Positions 36,233 to 47,954 of a stretch of 64,000 bases of DNA are shown in pieces. Origin of the DNA: Urechis unicinctus. Its lineage: Eukaryota > Annelida > Polychaeta > Xenopneusta > Urechidae. The notes below the pieces were generated by a model. That model made no database searches. It was given only the letters and a program-made list of their open reading frames with translations, and had not been told where the DNA came from. Positions within the stretch are counted from its first letter, which is position 1, and each line of letters starts with the position of its first letter. The stretch is from NCBI GenBank assembly GCA_034190875.2, contig CM067356.1:28481103-28545102 (forward strand). The letters run 5' to 3'. The position numbers were made by a program, and so were the translations under genes.

Positions 36233-37579
36233 GTTGCCTCTCCCCCAGCGTAATGGGTGTGTGTTTTCCTGGACCCTATGTCAGGTTTACAAGGTGTTTG
36301 TTGCGTGCAACATTGGCTATATGGTTTGCGGGTGGTTCATTACTGGTAGTAGGTTTGTTTGTTTGCTAGCGGTTGGTTTTTGTAGGGCGGGGGAGGGTGT
36401 GAGGGGGGGGGAGTAATGAAGTGATTACACTACACGTTTGTCTGTAAGTAGTCAATACTGGACGGCAGACAATTAATACCATCCACATACGATTTGATCG
36501 ATACGTAATGCTTTTTATCGATAAAGTCCCTTATCGGCTTTGGCAGCAATGTGATCCAAGTGCTAGCCCATTGGGCAACATGATCGGCATGTCGTAGTTG
36601 GGGACGCTTTTCTGCACTATTACTTACCGTTTATATTGAACTGATAAAAGTGCACAATGTTCTCTATTATATCGAACAATGACCAGTGTGTGTCGACTGG
36701 ACAATGTAATACTAATCCTAAAACGCAGAGAAGATTTTGTTTATTGATAGTGACACATTTAATAGATTGCCATTCGTGATGGTTTGCAGATCCATTAAAA
36801 TGGCTAGGCTGTCCTTTACATCTGTCACCGCATCTATGCAGTTCTTACACAGTTGCTAGCAAGATAATCTGACCAAAGAAAAAAAGGTTCGATGGTGTTT
36901 TATGCGGATCACAAGCCCGTAGACGCCGCTTATGCACAACAAGCAATAGTTTTGCTGATTGTGAGGCGGTGTAATCATCCATAGCCATGTTCGTAAAATG
37001 TTTTTGTTAACGATAAAAGAGCGCCTAGAGTAATTGGAAATGGTGATATAGAGGAAGTGATGATGCTTACTGTTCTACAAACACTGCATTAACAACAGAT
37101 AATCAGACATGCTCCCATGTTCGTGGCACGAATACCCATGCTGGACATGGAAAACCGCATTACTAACATGCAATGCGGTGCATAAATATTGATGTGTTTA
37201 TATATGTTTGTTATTGTACAAAGCAGTAATAATCATTATGCATATGGTGATGGTGTCAACCATAGTGGTATGGAGCAATAGAAGAGGATTGCGGTCTCAA
37301 CCCTCCTGTCCTATCTTGTTCGATTCTATCTGAGCTGGATGGGTATCATCTGGGGCCGAGGATACGCAAAAACATGAAAATGATCGTATTTTTCATAGGT
37401 TACATACAAAATAAAGTTCCAAACCCTCATTAGGGTTGTAATAATTCTTACTTACATAAGAACATCGATTTGATCATCAATCATAATGTGCGCACACTAA
37501 TTTGCACCAGTTGTTACATCTCCTCTTCCGAGGGTATGAGTGTCTCAGACGTTTACGCTTACAATGCAAGTGATGTTAC

Positions 37580-38300
37580 TGCCTGTCCTGGCATCAAACT
37601 CAAATGTACAGTACAACATATAGGTCGGCCAAATGAACAAATGTCATACTGAATGGGTGATTATAATATAGATGACGGCCAACGGAATACAGGTGTCATA
37701 TTGAATCAGTCATTTAAATCCAGCAAACACTGCAGTGCAGCAGTAAAGGCTAGGGTCCTCGAGACGTTCACCTGTCGTTCTAAGGGATGTTTGACCACGC
37801 TGTATAAGGCACTTGTTAGGCTCTATTTAGAACATGCAATTCAGATGTGATCACCATTCTTTCAATGTGACCGAGATATATTAGAAAAAATTCAAATGCG
37901 AGTTTCTGCGCTCGTAGCCAGTATGTCTGAGTTAGGTTTCGAACGAAGATTGCGCTTGTTGGGACTGACAACATTTAAAGCCCGGTGACTCCGCAGGAAT
38001 GAAATACACAGGTATACTAAATGTTCCATGGATTGGATAACATTAGTGTTAATTTTTTTTCATGTTTGCATTGCCTAAAACTCAACACTTCTGCAATATT
38101 CATACAACCTGACAGAACCTATGCTTATGACATAATTAAAGAGAACTAGCGTTTCCGATCGCGCAGTGAGTCCATGGAATAGGTCACCAGCCAAGAGAGT
38201 TTTATCTAGTTCACTGAACTCTTTTAAAAACCAACTTGAAATGTATTTTAACGACAAAGGTTTAAATAAATGTCTTAATACTAATTTATTACTAATGTTG
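37580..38300 (+). mobile_element. LINE C-terminal RT fragment, second family (C2)
   Basis: Decayed reading in order: LKCTVQHIGRPNEQMSY, GVILNQSFKSSKHCSAAVK, LTTLYKALVRLYLEHAIQ, SPFFQCDRDILEKIQMRV and MSELGFERRLRLLGLTTFKA. It finishes with SPWNRSPAK and SLNSFKNQLEMYFNDKG. This order is the RT thumb and C-terminus of CR1/Rex-like non-LTR elements. It has stops between these blocks and no catalytic domain. It is shared with C3 (58,660-59,380), so it inserted before that duplication. Confidence 0.8.
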
Positions 38301-38428
38301 ATGGTCGCTGGCAGGGAACATAACGGTATAGACAATCTCTGGATTCATTTTGTACTGATATAGTAACTCATAGCACGCAGGTGTAAGGAGAGGAAGGGCT
38401 TAATGATGAAGTCATGTGGGTTCCGCAG

Positions 38429-38578
38429 GCAATCATATCGTCTACTCCCTATTTGTTCTCATTCCATACTTCACATACAGTTCCAGAAGCTACCGCTTGT
38501 TTTCATCTGGCTCCAAAGTGCGTTTAATGGTAAAAAGCTTTGAGGATTGCAACGCTTTCTGCAATAAAATGTTATTGG
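38429..38578 (+). CDS. Candidate exon with EDCNAFC motif (C2)
   Basis: Acceptor GGGTTCCGCAG, donor TTGG|GTAAGC, exactly 150 bp, phase 1 to 1. This is the symmetric class typical of shuffled extracellular domains. The peptide starts NHIVYSLFVLIPYFTY and ends VRLMVKSFEDCNAFCNKMLL. The C-terminal phrase resembles the helix of PAN/Apple modules, where two cysteines lie close together. C3 (59,509-59,658) keeps the frame and both splice sites with a few replacements. Confidence 0.5.
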
Positions 38579-39040
38579 GTAAGCAGAACAGCTGCGTAAA
38601 ATATGTATCTCTCGAGGAACTGTCGCCATATACCCGTTGTTACCATGGACCGCCAAATCACCTTAACATCTGGTATAATAGCTTTGCATGCAAGTGAGCG
38701 GTCACTCGATATTCTTGGGAGAGCAATTTAGAAAAAATGAAAAAAAGTGTAATTAACCTAAACCGGAATGCTCGTTTTCGTAATAAATCTCATACTTCAT
38801 AAGATTAAACTGTCAGAAATCAAGCAGTCGCACATCAAGCATCTGCAATATTCCCTACAGATAACAATGACGACATTGGAAACAATATCATGTCATTCTG
38901 TTTTGATACGATCGTGTAGTGGCGAACGTATGCTAACTCTACATGATAGAATATCAGAGGGATTTGCATAGAGCTGATAGGCCTGGGTAGTAGCTGCAAC
39001 AACGGGCAATAGACTAATCGAATGTTTCTCTAATTTATTA

Positions 39041-39087
39041 GTAGTATAGGTAACGACGAAGCTGGCGCACCACCTTACCTATACTAC
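39041..39087. repeat. 13-bp inverted repeat, 21-bp loop (C2)
   Basis: GTAGTATAGGTAA at 39,041-39,053 pairs perfectly with TTACCTATACTAC at 39,075-39,087. The same hairpin with one mismatch is at 60,568-60,614. It sits just beyond the end of the virus-like fossil and could be a terminus or a terminator-like structure. Confidence 0.7.
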
Positions 39088-39124
39088 AGTGGTTCCCAAC
39101 TGTACCAGCCACACGGGCAAATTA

Positions 39125-39212
39125 GGTTTCAGTTTCGGTTTCAGTTTCGGTTTCGGTTCGAATGTGCGACTTTGTCTCAATTTCGGTTTCGGGTTTTGTT
39201 TTGGTTTCTCTG
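39125..39212. repeat. Degenerate GTTTCG/GTTTCA hexamer repeat
   Basis: On the minus strand it reads as alternating Glu-Thr and Lys-Thr codons. The C3 copy (about 60,650-60,735) is one to two units shorter. It lies at the C-terminal edge of the virus-like fossil. Confidence 0.75.
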
Positions 39213-39239
39213 TGTGTTTGAAGGTGGGGCCGCCAAGGA

Positions 39240-41655
39240 TTACCCATAGAGGTCTTTGAGTCTGAAGCTTCCAGGGCCACCGTGATAAGTTCCATTTTTC
39301 ACCCTGGTGAGGTCTTCCATGAACTGGGTCACGGTGTCATTGTTTTTCTCAATAAAGGCTGGATCTGGACCAATCGTTGTAACTCTCATCGTGCAGAGTT
39401 TCCAGCAGATGAAAGCCTCATCTGGCCCCTTTGGAATATCTTTTGGCCTGCCCATCCAGGGGCCGTGGTGAACCAGATCGTAGTTGGGGATGCTGTTAAA
39501 CTTGCCGTTGGTGGCGTAGTCCCAATCATCTGCGCCGGGAATGGTTGTGTACCCCCAAGCAACCGTCCATTTGTACATTTTTTCCTTATGACACCCCAAG
39601 CTGTACACCTCAGCCTTTTCAAGTTTCTTGTAGGCACACTCCGATGGTTGCTGGCTGGCTGTGGTGAAGCCCAAGCAGAATCTGAGGTTTGTACTGGGCT
39701 GGAATAATTCATCCCGAGCTCTGAGTGTAGGGGCACTTTATTTCGAGCGGGCAATTTCCTTCTCTACCCCATCCTCTCTTCACCACCTATGACCTGTGAG
39801 CCGTCGGGGGGCGTGGGTGGGGGGTGGTCAGACAAGTTTGATAGCAGTCTGAACTGGGAGTAGACAAAAGCCGTCTGGAGAGTATTTTTTTCTCAATAAC
39901 CGCAATTTCCTCAAAGGCCTGGCCCCAGAGGCACCCTCGTTGCTAGTTTTTTCAGCCAACTTCTTACTATAGCTGGTGAAGTAGTTATGTCCGATGACAG
40001 CGGTGTAGTCGCTTCCGCCAATGTAGTGATTTCTTTTATTCTCCCACTGAGTTGTCTTTTGTCTGATCCCACCATGACTGGCACAGATCAACTTAATCAC
40101 TTGTTCCATTTCCAAGCTATACCTTATGCTCTCCACTGTTTAAATAGACCGGTAACTAGATGTCTGTCTGCTAACAAGGTCCTCTAGATGTTCCAATCGC
40201 TCCATTAGATTATTGTTATTAACCTCCAGATCTCTCACCAGTTCTACAAGGTCATCATAGTCTCCATATCATATTTTTCCGTCTTTCATATAATCTATAT
40301 CTAACATCAACTCCTTTACACTACTCTCAAGTTCAGTAATAGCTCTTCTATAGTGATTTCTAAACATTATATCCTCGTTAATTCAGTAGGCTGATTCATA
40401 TGTGCACATTATGATTAACGGCTGTGATTCATATATGCACGTTATGATTCATAGCGTTCATATATGCCCGTTATGATTAGATTACACACCTATGACCATT
40501 ATGTTTGGGGTGTACATAGCATATTTAAGGTAATTAGTCGCTGCTTATGTAATTACCAGAAATCAAAAAGATCTTAAAACAACCCATTTTTACCGTGTAT
40601 TGGGAGAAGAATTCTATCCAAGTGTCATCCTCAATTTAACGCTCTAAAGAGTGAACAATGAGAGTGTTTTTGTGAACACCCATATTTGTTCTACACTCAA
40701 AATCTAGTCCTTATATAGCACCAAGTTATCATATTAAGATTGTCTCTTGGTATGACACTGCAGGGCTCGAGTTGTCAAGTGCCACTGATTTTGTGTATTG
40801 TGAAGAGGTTAACTGGGGTCTCTATACCATCTACATCTCCACCTACTTCCAGTACTTCTAGTTATAGCACCCTCTCCCCCTATTTAGTGGAGGGGATAGG
40901 AATGAGTCACGTGGGGTAGGGGCGGCCAGATGGCATACAGGCCAATCTTCGGCAGAGGTGGGGTCGCAGGGGAAATCCCGGGGCCTCTGTGGTCCTGCTG
41001 AAACTGGAGAGCAGTTGTCACACCCGGAAGCTTTTGCACTTTTTCACACAAAGTCTATGTATTGAGGCAGGTCAATATCATTCACAGTCCGCTCAATGGT
41101 AAAGAAGCCCCCAATCTTTTTCTGATACCTTCCAATGCTTTGTCTTTTCCACATTGGATCAGCACGTTTTTTTCATCAATTGAAAAAGTCTGGTGCACTT
41201 TTACAGATCTGGCCTTAATTTCGCCCTTTATTTGGATATATTTTGTGACTTCACCTAAAACGAGTTTAAACTCATGATCCGAGATATTACCATCTTCAAG
41301 TGCTGTCGATACAATGTCAGCAAAGGTATTCAATTTGCTCTGCGCTAGAATACGGATCTGATCATGTTGTTTCACCTTGATGGTCAGTCCACGACTGACA
41401 AATTTTCCAGCAATGCCATGTAGCCCACAAGCGGCTCCAGTAACACCCAAGACTGTGGCAATAGGAATGGCAACTATTGTAGACATTATACCTACACCAT
41501 TTGCACCAAGACACATACCAACAGTAACTAACAAAGTTTGTATGCCCCCACACGTACCTAGTCCCTCTTCTGGTGAGAAGAACGCTCAATGCTGTAATCC
41601 AGCTAATTGCTTTTGGAGTTGTCAGTATATGAGGACGATGAGGACATTTCACACC
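39240..41655 (-). mobile_element. Fossil virus-like DNA element with YqaJ-type exonuclease
   Basis: Three recognisable parts follow one another on the minus strand. 41,655-41,082: a protein with a glycine/valine-rich hydrophobic N-terminal half and the phrase HDQIRILAQSKLNT before an acidic helical region. I have seen this family repeatedly in invertebrate mobile DNA, but cannot name it. 40,376-40,140: a coiled-coil stretch (LVELVRDLEVNNNNLMERL). 40,136-39,240: a YqaJ/alkaline-exonuclease-like nuclease, shown by IGGSDYTAVIGHNYF, FEEIAVIE, SPDG and EIKCPY. Such nucleases serve recombination in dsDNA viruses. The element is broken in several places and old; part of it was copied with the C2/C3 segment. 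Family unresolved (Polinton/adintovirus-like or another dsDNA virus). Confidence 0.55.
40377..41081. other. Non-coding part within the virus-like fossil region
   Basis: Contains short repeats of TTCATATATGCACGTTATGATT near 40,385-40,500 and a GC-richer stretch at 40,860-41,040. No coding frame of note. The base composition differs from the surrounding AT-rich DNA. Confidence 0.4.
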
Positions 41656-41810
41656 TTTTTAAACTAATAAAAGCACAACATGATGGCAGTTATATATATA
41701 CCTATTAAGAACAAGATAATGTATGCATTATTGAGGTTGGTCCCCCCGGTAATACAAAGAACTAGTGAATGGCCTGGAACTCTTTAAAGGCCCATGATTC
41801 CAGGCCAGAA

Positions 41811-43811
41811 GTCCCTCTGTACAACTCACTGGAGAGGTATATTTAATTGTAACAGCTAATTGATGAAAGATCTCGGCTCCCAAAACCAGTGCCAATATTA
41901 AAAATAAAATTAATATCTACTTATCTACTGACAAGGAGAATACCATTTATTGAAATTATATTACATTTTAGCAAAAATAAGATATCGATCAAAATCCCAG
42001 TTGAATGTAGTAGCAGTTTTCATTTGCGATAACGTTTTACCATTCAATCAAATAACAGCACAAGAAAATATATTCTCCGTAAAAGGACAGGCGTATGGTG
42101 AATCAATCATTGATAACCATTAAACGGGCCTGAAATCGAGGTGCATCACTGTGTTCGAGCACTGCCTGTATTATCGCTTTGGTTGACGTTTCACACAATA
42201 TAATGGAGGTTTGTCACAATTTAACACATTCTAGGCCAACAAGTACTCCAAGCCGCATGCAATGATGTGATTCGTTGCGGTATATGATGTAGATGATGAC
42301 GGTATAAAATACAATCATGCTCACACCTACCACAGCTCCCATGTTAACAAACCAGGAAACAACCATGCTATCCGGCTGGACGGTGACATATGACGTCACA
42401 AACTCAGGTGCCAATGGCAGCCGCGTTTTGCGCATATGCCAAAACGCTCCAAAAAATCGAGGTAAATGTTTAAAAAAAGCCTACAAAATGACATCAATGA
42501 ACGAAAACATTGTCGGAAACGTCTTTCACGAACTGATATACACCTAATAAAACATCGATTAGGGAGTCGTTACTTTCACTATAACCCTCATACTCGATGT
42601 AGTGAATTGCAAACACAATAACGCGACAACTGGTACCACCTTTTTTACGACAAAATGTTATGTTGATCTTACAAACACGATCCTGCTGCAGATGTGACTG
42701 CAAGTAAAATTTCTTAACGCCGTGTCATTATTGATACATTCTGTCGATCCACAGCTACTAAAATGAATCAAACACCGGACTCAATACACTTAACCTTGCT
42801 GTACCTTGAAGTCATCCTACTATTTCACTTGCAGTACCATATTATGAAAATCTTCCAATCTGCGCTGTCGCACTATATCTAAATTTTGATTATTTCGAAA
42901 TGCACTGGTAGCGTATTGCATTTGATTGAGTATCAAAGACGCATAAGTTTTTTGGCGACGCTGCCACATTATATAATGGTAAGTCAATTTAATTGATTTG
43001 CCTGCGGCCGTTTTACCTATGGTTTTGAAAACTTTTCTCTTGATTTTCATTTAGTTCGCAACAATAAAACTGTCATCGGAACTAAGTTTTGTATGCTCAT
43101 TTGCCTCATCAGGTTTTCCTACGCTCTTGCCTTCCTCTTACTTGCCGCTTTAATATATAATATTTCAGTTTTCAGGTAGAATCCCAATAAAACTGATGTG
43201 AAGTCACAATTGATTTGTTATTTTGAAGCTGCGGATTGGTACGAGGAGCAGCTTCAAACAAAACAGCACTACACTTCTGTACAATAGGCCAACGGTTTGT
43301 AAATAATATTTCCGCTTCTGGTTTTATCTGATGCTGCGTATCTTATAACTACTATGCTTAACAAAGCTCGTATCTTTAGACTTAAAAGTGACTGTGCTAT
43401 GTTATGATGGACATATTGCTAGACATGTATGAACCTTCGTAGGCCACCAAATCACACATTACCCTTTATGGCTGTCTCGTAGCAATTTAACTATCAACCA
43501 CCAACCAGATATTTGCACGATAATTAGGCATCTCGGCATTTGCCTTAGTCAAACTGGTATCCGATTTACAATTGCATTTAACCCACAGCATGCAATGCAC
43601 GGCTAATTATTATCAACGATCAATTGTAAACGTGGCAGCCATTCGAATTCCTATAGCATGATGATAAGCTTGTTGTCAGGGAAAATTATTGAGTCGCTTG
43701 TACCTGAAATACTGCGGTACAAGTACTGATCCTGGCTCAGGGACGTGATATCAATAAACTATATGTTACCTAAAGCCCTCGCGTTCTTTTGACACCAGCT
43801 TATCTCTAGAA
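41811..43811 (-). repeat. C3 proximal segment, inverted match of C1 5,046-7,132
   Basis: Starts at CCTCTGTACAACTCACTGG (reverse complement at C1 7,130) and continues to CTCTAGAATGG at 43,811 (C1 5,046). Homology to C1 is almost colinear. It contains the intact two-exon membrane tail and an about 76-codon basic frame (42,820-43,050, minus). Confidence 0.85.
42214..42697 (-). CDS. Type I membrane protein C-terminal exons, intact (C3)
   Basis: Exon 42697-42544 follows acceptor TTTTACTTGCAG and ends AG|GTGTAT. A 97-bp intron ends TTTTTTGGAG. The last exon, 42446-42214, restores the split Ala codon and runs to a stop. The joined peptide has an extracellular part with C-x6-C-x7-C (RVCKINITFC...GGTSC) and an N-I-T site. 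It then has a membrane anchor (MGAVVGVSMIVFYTVIIYII) and a 22-residue tail that has two cysteines and no recognised signalling motif. Earlier exons were not found; the nearest minus-strand frame is basic and not obviously joined. C1 has a stop ahead of the anchor, and C2 has lost most of both exons. Confidence 0.5.
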
Positions 43812-43981
43812 TGGACCAGATGCAGTTCTTGACTTCTCGTTCCTCTCTGAAAAAACATCGTTCGTAGCTCATCGCCACGCACTGTATGAGAATATATAAT
43901 GCACCAGTGAAGATGATAAGAGTGATCAGGCACTAAGCGGGGTAATCTCAGTTGTACATGAACAATTTATATTATTAGCAG

Positions 43982-44211
43982 GTGAGGAAGCAATTGTTGC
44001 ATACGTCATGTTGATAGGTGAAACAGAAAGCAACAAGTGTTACAAACAGGGACTTATTGTATGCAACCAAACGCGTGATGGAATCGAAATAGCCATAATA
44101 TTTGGCTTTGTTGTAACATGTTCTATTATGGTTTCGATCAGTGTGGTGTGTATTTATCTACCTCAGCCAGCGGTATGCCTTGAACCAACTCCCAATATAT
44201 ATGCTTCACAG
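43982..44211 (+). CDS. Candidate transmembrane exon, C3 only
   Basis: Acceptor TATTATTAGCAG, donor TCACAG|GTGAGG, 230 bp, phase 1 to 0. The peptide begins EEAIVAYVMLIGETESNKCY, continues to GLIVCNQTRDG (N-Q-T site), then a 26-residue hydrophobic segment (IEIAIIFGFVVTCSIMVSIS, continuing VVCIYL) and a proline-rich tail with PNIYASQ. This would be a membrane anchor with the start of a cytoplasmic tail. C2 lacks this 0.8-kb stretch and C1 lacks the whole 2.65 kb, so no paralogue can be compared. Confidence 0.45.
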
Positions 44212-44357
44212 GTGAGGTATCTGTATACAAAACTATTCATAGTCATTTCATCTAGATGTCATTAACGAATGCTGCTTATCTCAAGAGATGTTGGGAATGC
44301 ATGGTTGCTTTCAAACCTGTGGTAAATTTAAAAGCAGAACCTAAGTGGTGTCGTTTG

Positions 44358-44665
44358 GGGCATGTTCTGTGTCTTCCAAGCCTTACTTAACGTAGATGAC
44401 GCATTGTGCTTCAATTCAATTGCATGTTCTGTGTCTCCAAAGCCTTAATTAACGTAAATGATGCTTTGTGCTTCAATTCAATTGCATGTTCTGTGTCTCC
44501 AAAGCCTTAATTAACGTAAATGATGCTTTGTGCTTCAATTCAAATGCATGTTCAGTGTCTTCAAAGCCTTAATTAACGTAGATGACGCATTGTGCCTCAA
44601 TTCAATTGCAAGTTCAGTGTCTTCGAAGCATTTATTAACGTAGATGACGCATTGTGCTTCAATTC
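44358..44665. repeat. 62-bp minisatellite, about 5 units (C3)
   Basis: Same unit as at 18,928-19,110 but with about two more copies. Units differ by scattered substitutions, so the array changed length after the C2/C3 duplication. Confidence 0.9.
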
Positions 44666-44987
44666 TTATTATCAAAGACACTCATTCTTGTAGTTGGCTC
44701 TCCAAACAGTTAGTAGTACTTTAGACGCACTACTAGCCTACATGGGTCGAATATTAAACCACAAACAATGTCCTTGTGTTTCAATGGTTTTTGAAAAACA
44801 AATCATAGTTTTCGCTTTTTAGAGCACTAGATCATCTGGTTTGTCGTTCATAGGCTATATCAGCGCTGCGCAGAGGTTTTGGATTTGTTGGTGCACTGTA
44901 TAAAAGCAGCATGTGATTGCTTACAACAGCATGCAATGGTAAAAGAAGTGCTTGACTAGTAAGACAAAGATAACAAAACAGTGTCAG

Positions 44988-45163
44988 GCATTTTCACCCA
45001 CCTCTCTCTTCCTCTCATTATGCGTAACATATGTCATATGTGGCTTAAACGGGTGACATTGAGAAATGACCAGTCAGCGCAGCATAATGACAATGAACAA
45101 TCGAATGTACCAGCATGTTACAGTGTGATGATTTATGCTTGGTGTAACTTCAAACAAAACACT
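44988..45163 (+). CDS. Candidate exon, C3 copy of 19,430-19,605
   Basis: Same length, phase and acceptor as the C2 exon. The donor is GTGCGT instead of GTGAGT. The peptide keeps NICHMW and CYSVMIYAWCNFKQN. It remains open, but the weaker donor could mean reduced use. Confidence 0.4.
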
Positions 45164-45279
45164 GTGCGTTTACAAATTAGAATGAACTTTTGGGATAAAT
45201 ACTATGAAAAGGTGCTATGTAGAAACTTAGACCTCGGCCCACGCAGGTCACATATCCAATGAAAGCACAATCGTGATTG

Positions 45280-46455
45280 CCGATTGTTGAACCAGAGCAG
45301 CAGTACACAAAATGACTTAGAGAAAACATACATGACACGATAAGACGGTTAACCAGTTTGCATGGCTTTAGCAATCCATCTTTCCTTCTGTAGCGTTTGC
45401 AAATAAAGTCCCTGTCAACTCGATGTCGAGCTGAAAATAGGCAGGCATACATCGATAACCCTATAAAAATAACACAATAATTCATAATGGCGTGGTGCTA
45501 TTAGAGACCCACCACTAGTCCTAAATAGCAGCTGTTATTTATCTCTTTTTGTGTGTTTTTTGAGTCCAACGAAAGCCATAATTCCTCACCCCTTTACTAC
45601 AGCTCGCCTATAATAATATCGGATGAAGCAGCTGTGCTATGTCCTTGGTTGCCCTTTGGGTGCACCATAATTTATAGTTTAGTCTGTCTATGAAACAAAA
45701 CTGAGTTTGATGCTGTAAATGCGAAGATTGGTTGCAACTAGCTTTCCTAGACATGTGTTTTCATGCTAATCATACATTAAGTACTACATGCTTATCGTAA
45801 ACATGACGTGTAAACCCATCTAAAGCCTCATTTAATCTATTGTAACGCAACAACGACTTATTCCGAACTAAGTTTGCCACCGCATTAGCCGTCCATAGCA
45901 TGGTGTGGTGATCCGCGACACGCTTTTGAGATTGTTGATGAAGGAACACGACCTCCAGGAGTAGGGTTTGGAAGAAACTTAAACCTTATTGTTCAAGCTG
46001 ACTTTAGAATGTACGATGGAGCTTAGCCTAAAGGATGGGGAGAGAAGTTTCGAGCTCGGTGGGCAAGAAAAAAATAATTTATAGAGGTGATTCCCTCAAC
46101 GCTATCCAAATTCTAATGGAACATGCAGTTGCCTGGTCAGAGGATGGGCGTAGCCATAAGGGGCGGCGACTAGCAGGTGACACGTACGTCACTCATGGGC
46201 ATGACTGAGAGGGGCACGTCATGATGAATGGCAAGGTTGTGGCATAATGTACTTTTTACACTCAACACAGCTTTTCAATTTTTTTTACGCTAAATAGCAT
46301 AGACAATAATCAAGCAACCCTTTGCAAGGCATACCTAAACACTTAACGGATTTTTTCTGTCCTTGTCGAAATAGAGCAAAAAAAAGATCAAATCAAAGGG
46401 ACACTGGTACGATATATTGTAGCATGCTCATTGCGATACCTAGTATGATATATTT
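45280..46455. other. C2/C3-shared sequence, no gene seen
   Basis: Equivalent of 19,720-20,870 in C2. Only unsupported short frames (up to 102 codons at 45,177-45,485, minus, with no motif). Confidence 0.4.
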
Positions 46456-46725
46456 TATCATGCACATTGCGCAAGGTGGTATCATATTTTTCTTTGTTTA
46501 TGCATATTGCGTAACGCGTTTCAAAGAGGACAGCTTCATTACGCATACATTTCAATATTTGATACATATGGGTACAGTTGTGTGGCACATGTAACAGCAG
46601 CGGTTTTCTATTGCAACGAAGCCGACAGAAGATGGAGGAAATTACAAAGCTTTAGCAATTATGCATCTGATCATTTATGTATGTATATGGAATGTATATG
46701 AGTCTGATATCAGCCTCCGAATATA

Positions 46726-47864
46726 TTATACCAGCAATTCTATGTCAACAGAGATCGATACAGATCGATTGACCACGCCACAGCTAGCATCTATAGATAT
46801 AGCGGCACCTTCCGTATGTTTCCATGGTGCCTTCAAGCAGGCTTTACCGAAGAAGTATCGTCGGCGGTCGTACGACACTGCCCCATTGCTATTCTCGTAG
46901 TAAAGAAGCAATTTATCACCTCTCACACCGATCAGATCTCCATCATCCAACACCAGAGGCTCAGCAAGTGGCTGCACAATACATGGTATTGATTAGCATA
47001 TGTCCTGCAAGTAAACATACTGTTCTCTAATAACAACCATTTATGATGCATTTCCCACCTGCTGGAATACTCCCGCCCTAACGTACAGAGACGCTTCATC
47101 CACTTGGTTTACTACCATGCTTTTAGATTCAGATCGCCGCCAGATGCTCAAAGTGACAGCACCAGAGGTATTTGAGTAGCCGCCGATACTTGCTATAGCG
47201 CATTTCGGCATTGGCCTACCGATGAAAATGTTCAGCCAGTTAGATCCTAGATAATTTAGTTTCTTAGATGGCGCAAAAAGCATGGTAACGTTCTCTGCAA
47301 AAAGATTGATTGAAAATGTAATCAATTGCATTATATAGCGACGCATGCTGTGGGACATTGCTAATCAACCGTCAACGACATGGACTAATTAGTGATTAAT
47401 AAATAGCCGCAGGATGAGGGCAATGATACCCCCAACTCTATATTTGAATCCGGACATGTTTAGACCTACTTTTGACAGCCCAGTACATCCCTTCTTCACT
47501 CGTCCACTTGTGGTGAATATGCGTCAACAGATGACACGTCAATTTCATGCAAGAACCACGTGATCGCTTCACGTGTACGGCCAGACAGTGGCCATTGTAA
47601 GTATCACATTTTCTGGTGCACGCTTCCAGCCCCGTCACGGTGAACTTCGCCAAAGGGGCAGCTTCTTTGGACGGCATCGTGTGTGGATATATTTCCCAGG
47701 CGGATGCTCCAAGAACCACAGTCAATGCTAGCGACAGAGAGATTAGCTTATATATATATATATATTAGAAATCATCCAAACATTGAACGATACGAGCGTT
47801 CGAACCAAAGAAGTTAAATGATTACAGCTTTCGTGTGCTACAAACCTAGTATATATATCGTCAT
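46726..47864 (-). CDS. Secreted PAN/Apple-like protein, paralogue 3 (four exons)
   Basis: Exons on the minus strand: 47864-47846, 47727-47470, 47294-47059 and 46971-46726. Introns are 118, 175 and 87 bp with donors GTTTGT, GTAGGT and GTGGGA. The product is 252 residues with the same signal peptide, eight cysteines and glycosylation sites. Residue 93 at the exon 2/3 junction is Lys here and Arg in the other two. It differs from paralogue 2 at about eight residues, including Arg-Glu to Trp-Lys in the C-terminal domain, against very few silent changes. The 118-bp first intron is longer by three AT dinucleotides. No disabling change was seen. Confidence 0.8.
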
Positions 47865-47954
47865 TATCCACGTATTCACTTTTCTAGCTTCGTACTGATG
47901 ACATGTCATTACTGTGTGCTGGCAGCGGCTGTATATAGTCAAGTGTAACAGGTA

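Larger units (their letters stand above)
36233..39908 (+). repeat. Distal part of C2, duplicated at 57,166-61,432
   Basis: Runs from CCAGCGTAATGGGTGTGTGTT to CAATAACCGCAATTT in both copies. It includes a G-run near 36,395-36,412, a LINE fragment, one good exon and part of a virus-like fossil. C3 carries an additional about 500 bp near 59,700-60,170 relative to C2. Confidence 0.85.

Noticed and set aside
37549-37652. Apparent exon after TGTCTCAG encoding a cysteine peptide ending HIGRPNEQMSY (also at about 58,630)
   Set aside because: The sequence continues directly into LINE RT thumb blocks, and the phrase fits the LINE protein itself, so it is transposon sequence, not a host exon.
39282-39707. 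141-codon plus-strand frame
   Set aside because: It is antisense to the virus-like nuclease fossil, which carries the recognisable motifs.
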